Origin: an uncultured Dehalococcoidia bacterium | GTDB taxonomy: Bacteria > Chloroflexota > Dehalococcoidia > Tepidiformales > Tepidiformaceae | NCBI GenBank assembly: GCA_937864275.1 | Contig: CALMIW010000829.1 | Location: 1 to 10,493 of the forward strand | Direction of reading: 5' to 3' | DNA length: 10,493 bases | Shown: in pieces, positions 1-6,902 of the stretch | How positions within the stretch are numbered: the first letter of the stretch is position 1 | Layout: every line of letters starts with the position of its first letter | The notes under the pieces: generated by a model | What the model saw: only the letters and a program-made list of their open reading frames with translations | What the model was told of the DNA's origin: nothing | Database searches by the model: none | Position numbers and translations under genes: made by a program

Positions 1-1066
1 GTTCGACGTAGGGGAGGACGCGCCGACTGCGGGGTTCGTCGATGAGCGCCTGCCAGTGGCTGGCGGCGGCCTCCCATTCGCCGGTGCGGGCGTGGCAGCG
101 GGCGGCGCGCTCGAGCGCCTCGAGGCGCTCCGGCCGGCCTGGGGCGACATCCAGCGCCGCTTCGTAGTGGCGAGCGGCGGCGGCGTGCTCGCCGGCGGAT
201 TCGGCGGCGCGGGCGGGCTGGAGGGGGTGGCTGAGGCCATCCTCGCAGACGGCGGCAAGGTGGGCGGCGAGGGCGACGAGCGAGAGGATGTCCCAGGCGT
301 TGTGGCGAAGCACCGGGCGGATGTGGGTCGGGTCGCCGCTGCGCTGGAAGCGGAAGTAGCGCTCCGGCACTTCGGCGGAGGGGCAGTCGTCCTCGCGTTC
401 GAAACCGAGCAACTCGCGTTCGACCATCGGCAAGCGGTGGGACTCGATAACGCCCTTGAAGAGGCGGCGGTTGGGATGAAGGAGGTCCAGGTGGGGGAGC
501 GCGCGGAGGGCGGGCTTCTGGCGGGAAAGGATGTAGCGGGATTCGAGGGCCGGCACGTCGAACGACTTGCCGTTGTAGCTGACGAGGGCGCGGGCGCCGC
601 CGAGCTCTCGCGAGATGCCGCCGAGGAGGCCGCCTTCGTACTGGGGGCCGGGCAGGAGGAACTGGCGGAGGACGAGGGTGGAACCTTCGAAGCGGGCGAC
701 GCCAGCGAGGAAGACCATCGTCCCGGCGCCGCCGAGGCCGGTCGTTTCGGTGTCAACGTAAAGGAAGTCGCGGGCCTCGGTTTCGCCGAGGCGGGGGTCG
801 CGGACCTGGCCGGCGAGGCGGGCGGGCTCGATCGCGAGGGCGCGGTGAAGAGCGATATCGCCGTGGCAGTGGCCCGCTTCGTAGACGCTTTCGACGACGT
901 AGCCGGGGCCGTGCTCGGACTCGAACCAGTGGCCACCGAGGGTGGAGAGGTCGAGCAACTCGGTGACGCTCTCGCGGCGGAGGGCGGGCTCACCGCGCAG
1001 GGGCTGGTTGAGCGCGGCGCGGAGGCGGTCGCGGGTGGCGGTGGCCCTGGCCGGTGCTTCGAACAT
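1..1066 (-). CDS. YprB-like RNase H-fold exonuclease with C-terminal TPR region (partial, C-terminus cut by window edge)
   Basis: Reading the minus strand from the ATG at 1066 gives an unbroken frame of 355 residues that runs off the left edge. Residues about 100-270 look like the RNase_H_2/YprB fold of the DEDD exonuclease superfamily. DTETTGL (D105, E107) is the first catalytic motif, SYNGKSFD (D170) the second, and HNAWD (H255, D259) the third. After that comes a helical, Ala-rich part (about 285-345) with TPR-like spacing. Bacillus YprB has the same order of nuclease then TPR. The likely role is metal-dependent 3'-5' cleavage of a nucleic acid in the cytoplasm; the substrate is unknown. 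The gene is divergent from the lipoprotein gene, with 101 bp between the two starts. The ribosome binding site is weak (CAGG about 12 bases upstream). The opposite strand is also open at 56-1141, but its Gly/Ala/Glu-rich product has no motif. Confidence 0.85.
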   Translation of the reverse strand, partial: MFEAPARATATRDRLRAALNQPLRGEPALRRESVTELLDLSTLGGHWFESEHGPGYVVESVYEAGHCHGDIALHRALAIEPARLAGQVRDPRLGETEARDFLYVDTETTGLGGAGTMVFLAGVARFEGSTLVLRQFLLPGPQYEGGLLGGISRELGGARALVSYNGKSFDVPALESRYILSRQKPALRALPHLDLLHPNRRLFKGVIESHRLPMVERELLGFEREDDCPSAEVPERYFRFQRSGDPTHIRPVLRHNAWDILSLVALAAHLAAVCEDGLSHPLQPARAAESAGEHAAAARHYEAALDVAPGRPERLEALERAARCHARTGEWEAAASHWQALIDEPRSRRVLPYVE

Positions 1067-1166
1067 TTGTGCGAACTGTACCTGTGGGAGAGGAAAGGCG
1101 AAAGAGGAACGAGGAAAGAGGAAAGGGCACCGGAACTTTAGGTGCGGGTGCGGCGTCTTGGGTGGT

Positions 1167-1568
1167 GTGAAGTTCATCGTGCTGGGGCTGATCGCGGCGT
1201 TCGTGGCGGCCGGCTGCGGGTTCCGGGTGGAGGTGGAGGTAGGACCGGCTGGGACCGGTACTCCCGGAGCGGCGGAGACGGCGCCGCCGCGGCTGGTGAG
1301 CCTGGCGGAATCGGCGAGGCCGGGACCTGACGGGGTGGCGCCGTTGCTGACGGCGGACCTGGCCGGGCGGCTCGGCCTGCCGGCCGGGTCGCTGGCGCTG
1401 GTCGCCTTCGAGGAGCGGACCTGGCCGAACGGCTGCCTGGGGCTGGCGAGAGCCGGCGAGATGTGCAGCCAGGCGCTGGTGCCGGGCTGGCTGGCGACGC
1501 TGGCCACGCCCGACGGGCGGCTGTTTCGCTACCGCGGCAGCGGAGGGCGGTTCGAACTGGAGCCGTAG
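1167..1568 (+). CDS. small secreted lipoprotein, conserved hypothetical
   Basis: The frame is open from 942, but the protein character starts at the GTG at 1167, which gives 133 residues. Lys2, a hydrophobic stretch (residues 3-15) and the lipobox VAAGC (Cys17) form a standard lipoprotein signal peptide, which is why I chose this start. The mature part begins with a low-complexity linker rich in Gly, Thr and Ala. A compact domain (about 55-133) follows, containing TWPNGCLGLA, a second Cys in GEMCSQ, VPGW and a final RYRGSGGRF strand. The two domain cysteines could form a disulfide outside the membrane. I recall similar WPNGCLG-type domains in hypothetical proteins of Chloroflexota and other bacteria, but I know of no assigned function. 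The gene ends 3 bp from the stop of the convergent ABC permease gene. The ribosome binding site is poor (GGTGG close to the start), so the exact start is less certain than the frame. Confidence 0.75.
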   Translation: MKFIVLGLIAAFVAAGCGFRVEVEVGPAGTGTPGAAETAPPRLVSLAESARPGPDGVAPLLTADLAGRLGLPAGSLALVAFEERTWPNGCLGLARAGEMCSQALVPGWLATLATPDGRLFRYRGSGGRFELEP

Positions 1569-1571
1569 GCG

Positions 1572-2183
1572 CTAGCCCGCGCGACTGCGGAGGGCGAGGG
1601 CGGTGAGGGTGAAGGTGAACGCGCCGATCCCGACGATGGCGGCGGCGCCTTTCAGCAGGGCGGCAGGCTCCCAGCCGGCGGTGATCAGCGAGCGCTGGCC
1701 CTCGATCAGGTAGGTGACCGAATTGTCGCGGGCGAAGGCGGCGGTCCCGACGAGCAGCACCGCCATCCCGGCCGGGCCGGTTTCGAAGCCGGAACCGAAG
1801 GCCAGGGCCATGGCGATGATGAGGACGGAGAGGCCGAGCGCCTTGACGGCATCGGCGAGCATGCGGCCGAGGACGATGGCGAAGCGAGGGGTCGAGGTGA
1901 GCATGAGCTTTTCGAAGTAGCCGGACTGGATGTCCTGGGTGAGGGCGAGGCCGGCGCCCCCGGCGATGCCGGCCGCTCCCTGGAGGAGGGCGACGGGGAG
2001 CTGGAAGCCCTTGTAGTCGTCGACGCCGAAGGCTTCGCGGGCGACGCCGCCGACCGCGCCGACGGTGACGGCGTAGAAGAAGAGCGGGATGAAGGCGTTG
2101 CCCAGGTCGTTCGCGGGCGTGCGGCGGGCCTCGCGGAGGGCGCGGGCCATCAGGAGCCAGGTGGTGGTGAGGAAGCGGCTCAC
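1572..2183 (-). CDS. ABC-2 type (DrrB-like) transporter permease, apparently missing one internal membrane segment
   Basis: This is the membrane subunit of a two-gene exporter, 203 residues from a GTG start whose first bases overlap the ATPase stop (GTGA), so translation is probably coupled. Family features are visible. There is a cytoplasmic N-terminus with an amphipathic helix, then a first membrane span (about 27-46). The GYFEKLMLTSTPRFAIVLGR segment (the 'Dl..G..d+l..tP..R.aill.GR' signature) comes next. Near the C-terminus is NSVTYLIEGQRSLI, the conserved NPvTYl.eg.RsLi stretch. Related permeases are about 250 residues. Here LLVGTAAF is followed directly by ARDNSVTYL, so the usual polar loop, fifth span and periplasmic loop of roughly 45-50 residues are absent. 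I count five spans where six are expected. The frame stays open across the joint. Whether the subunit works is uncertain. Confidence 0.85.
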   Translation of the reverse strand: MSRFLTTTWLLMARALREARRTPANDLGNAFIPLFFYAVTVGAVGGVAREAFGVDDYKGFQLPVALLQGAAGIAGGAGLALTQDIQSGYFEKLMLTSTPRFAIVLGRMLADAVKALGLSVLIIAMALAFGSGFETGPAGMAVLLVGTAAFARDNSVTYLIEGQRSLITAGWEPAALLKGAAAIVGIGAFTFTLTALALRSRAG

Positions 2184-3163
2184 GCGGCACCTCCCGGCAC
2201 CGCGGCGCCATCGGGGCGTTCACGGACCTCGAGGTGGTGGCCGGTGGCCCGCAGGAAGACGTCATCGAGGGTGGCCTGGGCGAGACGCAGTTCGCGCACG
2301 GTCAGCCCTTCGTCGTTGAGGGCGAGGACGATGCCCGCGACGGCCGATGCGCCGTTCTTCAGATAGGCGACGACTTCGCGGCCGGCGATGGCGGTGGTGT
2401 CGATCCCTTCGAACCGGCGGATGCGGGCGTCGGCGCGGGTAGCTTCGGCGGCGGTGGCGAAGGAGACCGGAATGGCGTCGCTACCGGTTGAGGACTTGAG
2501 GGCCGCGGGGGAGCCCTTCGCGACGATCTTGCCGCGGTCCATGATCGCGATGTCGTGGCAGAGGCGGTCGGCTTCTTCCAGGTACTGGGTGGTGAGGAAG
2601 AAGGTGACGCCGTCGCGGTTCAGCTCTTCGACGTAGCGCCAGACCTGGTCGCGGGTGATGGGGTCGAGGCCGGTGGTCGGCTCGTCGAGGAAGATGACGC
2701 GGGGCTCGTGGACGAGGGCGCAGGCGAGGTCCAGGCGGCGCTTCATGCCGCCCGAGTAGCCCTTCACCGGGCGGTCGGCCGCGTCGGTGAGGGCGATGAT
2801 TTCGAGGAGGTGGTTAACGCGGCGCCTGGTCTCGGCGGGGGAGATGCCGAAGAGCCGCGACTGGAGCGAGAGCTGTTCGCGGCCGGTCTGGAGCTCATCG
2901 AGGCCGACTTCCTGGAGGGCGACGCCGACGGCTTTGCGCACGCGCTCGGGATCGGCGAGGACGTCGACGCCGGCGACTCGCGCGGTGCCCGCGGTAGGCC
3001 TGAGCAGCGTGGTGAGCATGCGGACGGTCGTCGTCTTGCCGGAGCCGTTCTGGCCGAGGAAGCCGAAGACCTGTCCCTCGGGGATGTCGAGGTCGATCCC
3101 GTCGACGGCACGGATATCCGGCGGGAAGTGCTTCGCGAGCCCGTTCGCGACAATTGCGGACAT
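2180..3163 (-). CDS. DrrA-family ABC transporter ATP-binding protein
   Basis: This 327-residue ATPase is presumed to drive export of a drug-like or lipid substrate through the permease encoded just downstream. The ABC motifs are complete: Walker A GQNGSGKTT (37-45), Q-loop Q84, signature YSGGM (136-140), Walker B VIFLDEP (156-162) and D-loop GLD. At the switch position the motif is TTQYLEEAD, with Gln193 where most ABC proteins have His. That is common in the daunorubicin-resistance DrrA group and supports this assignment. Residues about 225-305 form the C-terminal DUF4162-type domain, with the ATLDDVFL motif. The ATG at 3163 is chosen over an in-frame extension to 3235 because homology begins at MSAIVANGLAKHF and GGAG lies about 8 bases upstream. 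The divergent MarR gene suggests regulation by substrate-responsive derepression. The substrate cannot be told from the sequence. Confidence 0.92.
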   Translation of the reverse strand: MSAIVANGLAKHFPPDIRAVDGIDLDIPEGQVFGFLGQNGSGKTTTVRMLTTLLRPTAGTARVAGVDVLADPERVRKAVGVALQEVGLDELQTGREQLSLQSRLFGISPAETRRRVNHLLEIIALTDAADRPVKGYSGGMKRRLDLACALVHEPRVIFLDEPTTGLDPITRDQVWRYVEELNRDGVTFFLTTQYLEEADRLCHDIAIMDRGKIVAKGSPAALKSSTGSDAIPVSFATAAEATRADARIRRFEGIDTTAIAGREVVAYLKNGASAVAGIVLALNDEGLTVRELRLAQATLDDVFLRATGHHLEVRERPDGAAVPGGAA

Positions 3164-3181
3164 GGACGCTCCAGGCGCAAG

Positions 3182-3226
3182 GTGGCGCGGGCTGACCAGT
3201 ATGGCGGATGGGCCTGCCCGCGCCAC
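3182..3226. promoter_or_regulatory. 11-bp perfect inverted repeat in the leader/promoter of the ABC operon
   Basis: GTGGCGCGGGC (3182-3192) and GCCCGCGCCAC (3216-3226) are perfect complements, separated by 23 bases. The nearer arm is about 19 bp from the ATPase start. A weak -10-like CATACT on the minus strand (3203-3198) lies inside the loop. The arms could flank the promoter as a bipartite operator, or form an mRNA hairpin if transcription starts further upstream. Which of these applies cannot be decided by eye. Confidence 0.5.
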
Positions 3227-3257
3227 ATCCCCCAAACGAAGGAGACGCCGGCCATTG

Positions 3258-3275
3258 CTGACAGCAGCCTGTCAG
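3258..3275. promoter_or_regulatory. candidate MarR operator palindrome
   Basis: CTGACAG-cagc-CTGTCAG is a perfect 7+4+7 inverted repeat. It lies near the middle of the 182-bp region between the divergent ABC ATPase start (95 bases away) and the MarR start (71 bases away). MarR dimers usually bind palindromes of about 16-20 bp in just this kind of divergent region. Binding here could repress both directions. The match to a regulator is inferred from position and symmetry only. Confidence 0.5.
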
Positions 3276-3345
3276 GAGAGCGGATGGTCGTTCGGGCGGC
3301 CGTGCAAGGGCGGTTGGACGTTGCCGGGTGGGAGGTCCTGAATCC

Positions 3346-3834
3346 ATGATGGGCGAGATGGAAAACGACGGCGGGATGAGGGCGTGGCGCGGGTTTCTGA
3401 CGGCGCACGCACGGGTGATGGCGCTGCTCGAAGAGGAGCTGGAGCGTGAGCGCGACCTGCCGCTCTCGTGGTACGACGTCCTCGTCCAGCTGGAGGAGGC
3501 GCGCGGGAGCCGGCTGCGGATGACTGAGCTGGCGGCGGCAGTGCTGCTCAGCAAGAGCGGTCTGACGCGGCTGGTCGACCGGATGTGCACGGCCGGGCTG
3601 GTGAATCGCTCGGCGGATGCGGATGACCGGCGCGGCCGCTGGGTGCAGTTGACCCCGGCCGGCCGGAAGCGACTGCGGGACGCGGCCCCGGCCCACCTGC
3701 GCGGGGTTGGGGAGCATTTCATCGACTTCCTGACGCCGGAATCCGCCGAGGTGTTGGCGGAGACGTTCGGGCGCATCGTGAAGGCGGCGGAGGAGCAGGG
3801 GAAGGCGGGGCCGGCGGCGGGCGCCGTGGACTAG
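3346..3834 (+). CDS. MarR-family transcriptional regulator
   Basis: This 162-residue winged-helix DNA-binding protein most likely acts as a dimeric repressor that releases DNA when it binds a small phenolic or drug-like ligand. The N-terminal helix AWRGFLTAHARVMALLEEEL is followed by LSWYDVLVQLEEA. The DNA-reading region MTELAAAVLLSKSGLTRLVDRM comes next, and then the wing DDRRGRWVQLTPAGRKRL, whose DxRG is the family hallmark. A dimerising C-terminal helix pair ends the protein. The frame is open from a GTG at 3328, but GGAGG at 3331-3335 is well placed for the ATG at 3346, and the ATG at 3349 is also possible. The gene is divergent from the ABC exporter and probably controls both itself and that exporter through the intervening palindromes. 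The last residues (AGPAAGAVD) are low complexity. Confidence 0.9.
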   Translation: MMGEMENDGGMRAWRGFLTAHARVMALLEEELERERDLPLSWYDVLVQLEEARGSRLRMTELAAAVLLSKSGLTRLVDRMCTAGLVNRSADADDRRGRWVQLTPAGRKRLRDAAPAHLRGVGEHFIDFLTPESAEVLAETFGRIVKAAEEQGKAGPAAGAVD

Positions 3835-3873
3835 CTGCGGGTGGGCCGCGGCCGGGGTCGTTGGCGATGGTTT

Positions 3874-3910
3874 TGACCCGCATTCCTGCGGGTCCTCTGA
3901 TCCTGGGGGG
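3874..3910. repeat. REP-like hairpin element, copy 1
   Basis: The core GACCCGCATTCCTGCGGGTC (3875-3894) is a perfect 8-bp stem with a four-base loop. It is followed by CTCTGAT, three variable bases (CCT) and six G. The element recurs 68 bp downstream. It lies in the 147-bp space between the convergent MarR and pgpH genes, so it may help end transcription from either side. Neither side has a long U-tract after the stem. Confidence 0.75.
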
Positions 3911-3941
3911 CTGTGGCCGAGGGTGGCGGTGGCGGCGGCGC

Positions 3942-3978
3942 TGACCCGCATTCCTGCGGGTCCTCTGATTTTGGGGGG
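3942..3978. repeat. REP-like hairpin element, copy 2
   Basis: This copy is identical to copy 1 over its first 28 bases, including the 8-bp stem and TTCC loop. It then has three variable bases (TTT instead of CCT) and again six G. It ends three bases before the stop codon of the minus-strand pgpH gene. Both copies have the same orientation. The bases between the copies (3911-3941) are a G-rich GGCGGTGGCGG-type stretch with nothing else recognisable. Confidence 0.75.
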
Positions 3979-3981
3979 TGA

Positions 3982-6141
3982 TTAGCCCGGCATCGGGGTT
4001 TCGCCGCGGGCGAGGGTGGCGATCTCCTCGGGGGTGGGCGAGGGGTAGGCAACGCGCGGGTGGTAGACGGCGCGCAGGGTGGCCTTGAAGCTGGCGGCGA
4101 CCGCCTGGAGGTCGCGTAGCGTTATGTCGCATTCGTCCAACTGGCCCTCGGCCAGGCGCTCGGCGAAGACGGAGTCGACGATCTGGTCGATGGCGGCGGC
4201 GCCTTCGTCCTGGCGGGCGCGGCTGACCGCCTCGCAGGAATCGGCAAGCATGACGATGGCGGCCTCGCGCGTCTGGGGCCGGGGGCCGTCGTAGCGGTAG
4301 TCGGCGGCGGCTACGGGCTGGCCGGAGGCCGCGGCCTGGCGGTAGAAGTAGGTGACCAGGCGGGTGCCGTGGTGCTGCGGGATGAAGTCGCGGACGAGGC
4401 TCGGCAGGCGGTATTTCCGGGCGAGGTCCAGCCCATTGGTGACGTGGGCGCGGATAACTTTCGCGCTCTCGGCGGGCTCCATGGCGTCGTGCGGGCTGGT
4501 GGCGCCGTCGAGCATGTTCTCGACGTAGTGCCCGGGCATGGCGAGCTTGCCGATATCGTGGAAGTAGGCGCCGACGCGGACGAGGAGGGGGTCTGCCGCG
4601 ACCTGGACGGCGGCGCGTTCGGCGAGCGCGCCGACCAGCATGCTGTGGTGGTAGGTGCCAGGGGCCTCGTCCTGGAGGCGGCGGAGAAGCGGGTGGTCGG
4701 ACTGGACGAGTTCCATGAGCTGGAGGCGGGTGGTGATGCCGAAGACCATTGCCAGGACGACGAACACGCCGACGGAGAGCAGGGCGGCGCCGAGCCCGTG
4801 AAGGCCCGCCGCGAGCGCGATCCAGGCGAGGTCGACGTTGGCGCGCTGGGCGGAGACGAGCCAGAAGGCGGCCATGACGGCGCTGGTGGCGAGGGCGATG
4901 GCCATTGCCGCGGCGGCGAAGCGGCTGAGCCTGCTGGCGCGGTAGACGGCGGCGGCCCCGGCCAACCCCCCGGCGGTGTAGGCCATCGCGAGTTCGAGCG
5001 ACTGGAGCGAGCCGACGTAGGACGTGCCTGCGATCTGGGGGGCGGTGCCGCCGATGAACGCGGCGAGCAGCCCGGCGAGGACGGCGACGAGGGCCGCAAA
5101 GGAGAGTTCGCCGAAGCAGGCGGCGATGACGGCGGCGGTGGCGACCGGCATCGCGAAGGCGAAGTAGCGGTGCTCGGAATCCGGCGTGACGAGCGGGAGC
5201 AGTACGCGCACGGCGACGAGGACCGCGGCGAAGCTGACGGCAATCAACGCCATCCGCCTTGTGGCCGGGCTGGCGAACGGCTGGAAGAGGAAGGCGTAGG
5301 CGGCAGCGACCAGGCCGGCCCCGAGGGCGACGATCGCTCCCCCGGCGACGGCGAAGAAATCGACCCCGTCGTCGATGACGCCGGTCGCCTTGAGGGCCTC
5401 GATGTCCTGGGCGGTGATCTCCTGGCCCTCGGTGACGATGACCTGGCCGGCGGCGTAGGTGCGGAAGACGGGCGCAACCTGCTGGCGGGCGGCGGCGCGC
5501 TCGGCCTCGGTGGCCGCTGCGTCCAGGCGGAAGGTCTCGACCGTGAAGACGCGGAGCATCGCGGACAGGGCCTCGCCCTCCTCTGCGGTTGCGACCGGTT
5601 GGGGGGCGGCGGCGACATGTTCGCGGATGGCCGCATCGATCTGATCGGCCTTGAGCGGAGAACTCATGATGGCGTCCAGGCCGGTTGCGACTTTGCGCGC
5701 GAGTTCCTGCAACTCGGTCGCGCCGAAGGACTGGAAGACGGTGCGCTCCCGGTTCGTGAAGGGCTGCGGGGAGGTGAGCTTCGCGATGGCGTCCTGTTTC
5801 AGCTGGGCGCTGAGGTCGGTCCGGACGACGATCGCGCGGACGAGGTCCAGGTAGCGCGTGGCCTGCTCGATCTGCTTGTCGCGGAGCGTGGTATCGACCG
5901 GCAGCGCCTGCTCGGGGACGGCCTGGGCGGCATCATTGCGGGCCGCCTCGGTGAGCGCGGCGGATTCGAAGCTGGCTTCGTGCGCGGCCGGGAAGGTGCT
6001 CGACGCGACGTCGCCTTCCTGGATTCCGCCTTCGAAGCGGAAGAGCGGCACGACGAGCGGGAGGGTCGCCGCCGTGATGATCAGACCGAGCAACGCGGCG
6101 GCAGTCCTGGAGACCGGGCGAATCGGAGTCGGACGGGCCAT
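3982..6141 (-). CDS. pgpH: 7TM-HD (PgpH-type) membrane c-di-AMP phosphodiesterase
   Basis: This 719-residue protein is likely to hydrolyse cyclic di-AMP, and so to affect osmotic and potassium balance and wall homeostasis. Order of parts: membrane span (about 12-33); extracytoplasmic 7TMR-HDED-like domain (about 40-255) with AAGQVIVTEGQEIT near its end; membrane bundle of about seven spans (262-468); cytoplasmic HD domain (about 485-700). The metal-site residues known from PgpH all seem present: H498/H499 in TYHHS, H528-D529 in the FHDIGK motif, H566 in RAHV, H590-H591 in QHHGT and D634 in MLADSCEA. An active enzyme is therefore expected. The length matches the family. The start ATG has no clear ribosome binding site. 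A TATCCT box 10 bases upstream would allow a nearly leaderless message, but the gene is also 47 bp behind the HAD gene and may simply be in its operon. A long antisense frame on the plus strand (4369-6183) is a shadow. Confidence 0.92.
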   Translation of the reverse strand: MARPTPIRPVSRTAAALLGLIITAATLPLVVPLFRFEGGIQEGDVASSTFPAAHEASFESAALTEAARNDAAQAVPEQALPVDTTLRDKQIEQATRYLDLVRAIVVRTDLSAQLKQDAIAKLTSPQPFTNRERTVFQSFGATELQELARKVATGLDAIMSSPLKADQIDAAIREHVAAAPQPVATAEEGEALSAMLRVFTVETFRLDAAATEAERAAARQQVAPVFRTYAAGQVIVTEGQEITAQDIEALKATGVIDDGVDFFAVAGGAIVALGAGLVAAAYAFLFQPFASPATRRMALIAVSFAAVLVAVRVLLPLVTPDSEHRYFAFAMPVATAAVIAACFGELSFAALVAVLAGLLAAFIGGTAPQIAGTSYVGSLQSLELAMAYTAGGLAGAAAVYRASRLSRFAAAAMAIALATSAVMAAFWLVSAQRANVDLAWIALAAGLHGLGAALLSVGVFVVLAMVFGITTRLQLMELVQSDHPLLRRLQDEAPGTYHHSMLVGALAERAAVQVAADPLLVRVGAYFHDIGKLAMPGHYVENMLDGATSPHDAMEPAESAKVIRAHVTNGLDLARKYRLPSLVRDFIPQHHGTRLVTYFYRQAAASGQPVAAADYRYDGPRPQTREAAIVMLADSCEAVSRARQDEGAAAIDQIVDSVFAERLAEGQLDECDITLRDLQAVAASFKATLRAVYHPRVAYPSPTPEEIATLARGETPMPG

Positions 6142-6188
6142 ATGCAGGGTCAGGATACCAGAGGGGGCCGGCGAGGCTGGTGAAGGGC

Positions 6189-6902
6189 TCAGGCGACGGT
6201 GCCTTCTCCCAGCAGGTCGTTGAGTGCGGTAAGCCGTTCGATGACGAGAAAGCCCGCCCGGTCGCGGGCGCGGTCGGTGCGCTCGATGAGGATGGCGCGC
6301 ATGCCGGCGGCGCGTGCGCCGGCGATATCGGTGGCGGCCGTGTCGCCGACGAAGAGGGCCTCCTGCGGCTCGAGGCCGAGTTCCGAGAGGGCCTTCAGGT
6401 AGGGGCTCGGGTTCGGCTTCGCCAGGCCGACATCGGCGGAGGAGACGAAGGCATCGAAGTAGCCGGCCAGGCCGAGTTCGTTGACCTTCGGTTCGAAGAG
6501 CGAGGCGGGGAAGATAGCGTTGGTGACGACGCCCATGCGGTAGCCGCGGTAGCGCAGCGAGGCGAGCAGGGCCCTCGCGTCGTCGTAGACCGCGAGGCCG
6601 TGGGTGGATTCGCGGAAGAAGAGCCGGGCGCAGGCTTCAACGTCCCCGGCGCCGACAGCGAGGCCGAGCCAGGTGAACGCGGCGCCCAGCAGCCGCGAGA
6701 GGTGGGGCGCGGTTTCGGTCACGCCCGGGCGATAGTCGGGAAGGACGGCGTGGAAGGCGCGCTCCATGGCGTCGTCTTCGACAGCGAGTTCCAGGCGCTT
6801 GCGGGCGAAGGCGGCGACGGCGGCGGTTGGCGCGCCGATGACGAGCGAGTCATCGCGGACGATGGTGCCGCCCCAATCGAAGAGCACGGCACGGATGGCC
6901 AC
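6189..6902 (-). CDS. HAD-superfamily hydrolase (subfamily IA-like)
   Basis: This 237-residue protein has the HAD motifs. Motif I is FDWGGT (nucleophile D9), motif II VVTNA (T127), motif III the lysine of AKPNP (K162), and motif IV GDTAATD (D187, D192). The inserted helical cap lies at about residues 18-100, as in subfamily IA. The likely activity is hydrolysis of a small phosphorylated or related substrate in the cytoplasm. The acid/base position two residues after the nucleophile is Gly11 rather than Asp. Phosphonatase has Ala there (DWAGT), and other HADs with DWGGT exist, so the chemistry should not be called a phosphatase with confidence. The GTG start directly follows the yqeY stop codon (TGAGTG), so the two genes are almost certainly translationally coupled. 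Confidence 0.88.
   Translation of the reverse strand: MAIRAVLFDWGGTIVRDDSLVIGAPTAAVAAFARKRLELAVEDDAMERAFHAVLPDYRPGVTETAPHLSRLLGAAFTWLGLAVGAGDVEACARLFFRESTHGLAVYDDARALLASLRYRGYRMGVVTNAIFPASLFEPKVNELGLAGYFDAFVSSADVGLAKPNPSPYLKALSELGLEPQEALFVGDTAATDIAGARAAGMRAILIERTDRARDRAGFLVIERLTALNDLLGEGTVA

Noticed and set aside
56..1141. Long plus-strand open frame over the YprB-like gene
   Set aside because: Its product is Gly/Ala/Glu-rich with no motif, while the minus strand gives a nuclease with catalytic residues in order.
942..1166. N-terminal extension of the lipoprotein gene to 942
   Set aside because: The extension overlaps the YprB-like gene start and is Arg/Ser-rich nonsense; the signal peptide and lipobox start at 1167.
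1174..2265. Minus-strand frame of 363 codons over the lipoprotein and permease genes
   Set aside because: Extremely Arg/Pro-rich shadow that crosses two genes with better support in other frames.
2555..3349. Plus-strand open frame opposite the ABC ATPase
   Set aside because: An acidic, Gly-rich shadow; the complementary strand has all the ABC motifs.
3841..3981. CRISPR array
   Set aside because: There are only two repeat units, each strongly self-complementary, with a low-complexity spacer and no cas genes.
4369..6183. 604-codon plus-strand open frame opposite pgpH
   Set aside because: The composition (Gly, Asp, Glu, Ala) is that of an antisense shadow in GC-rich DNA; the minus strand encodes a complete 7TM-HD protein.
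6142..6188. Promoter for pgpH with -10 TATCCT
   Set aside because: There is a plausible -10 but no matching -35, and the 47-bp spacing also suits cotranscription with the HAD gene, so it is not listed as a feature.
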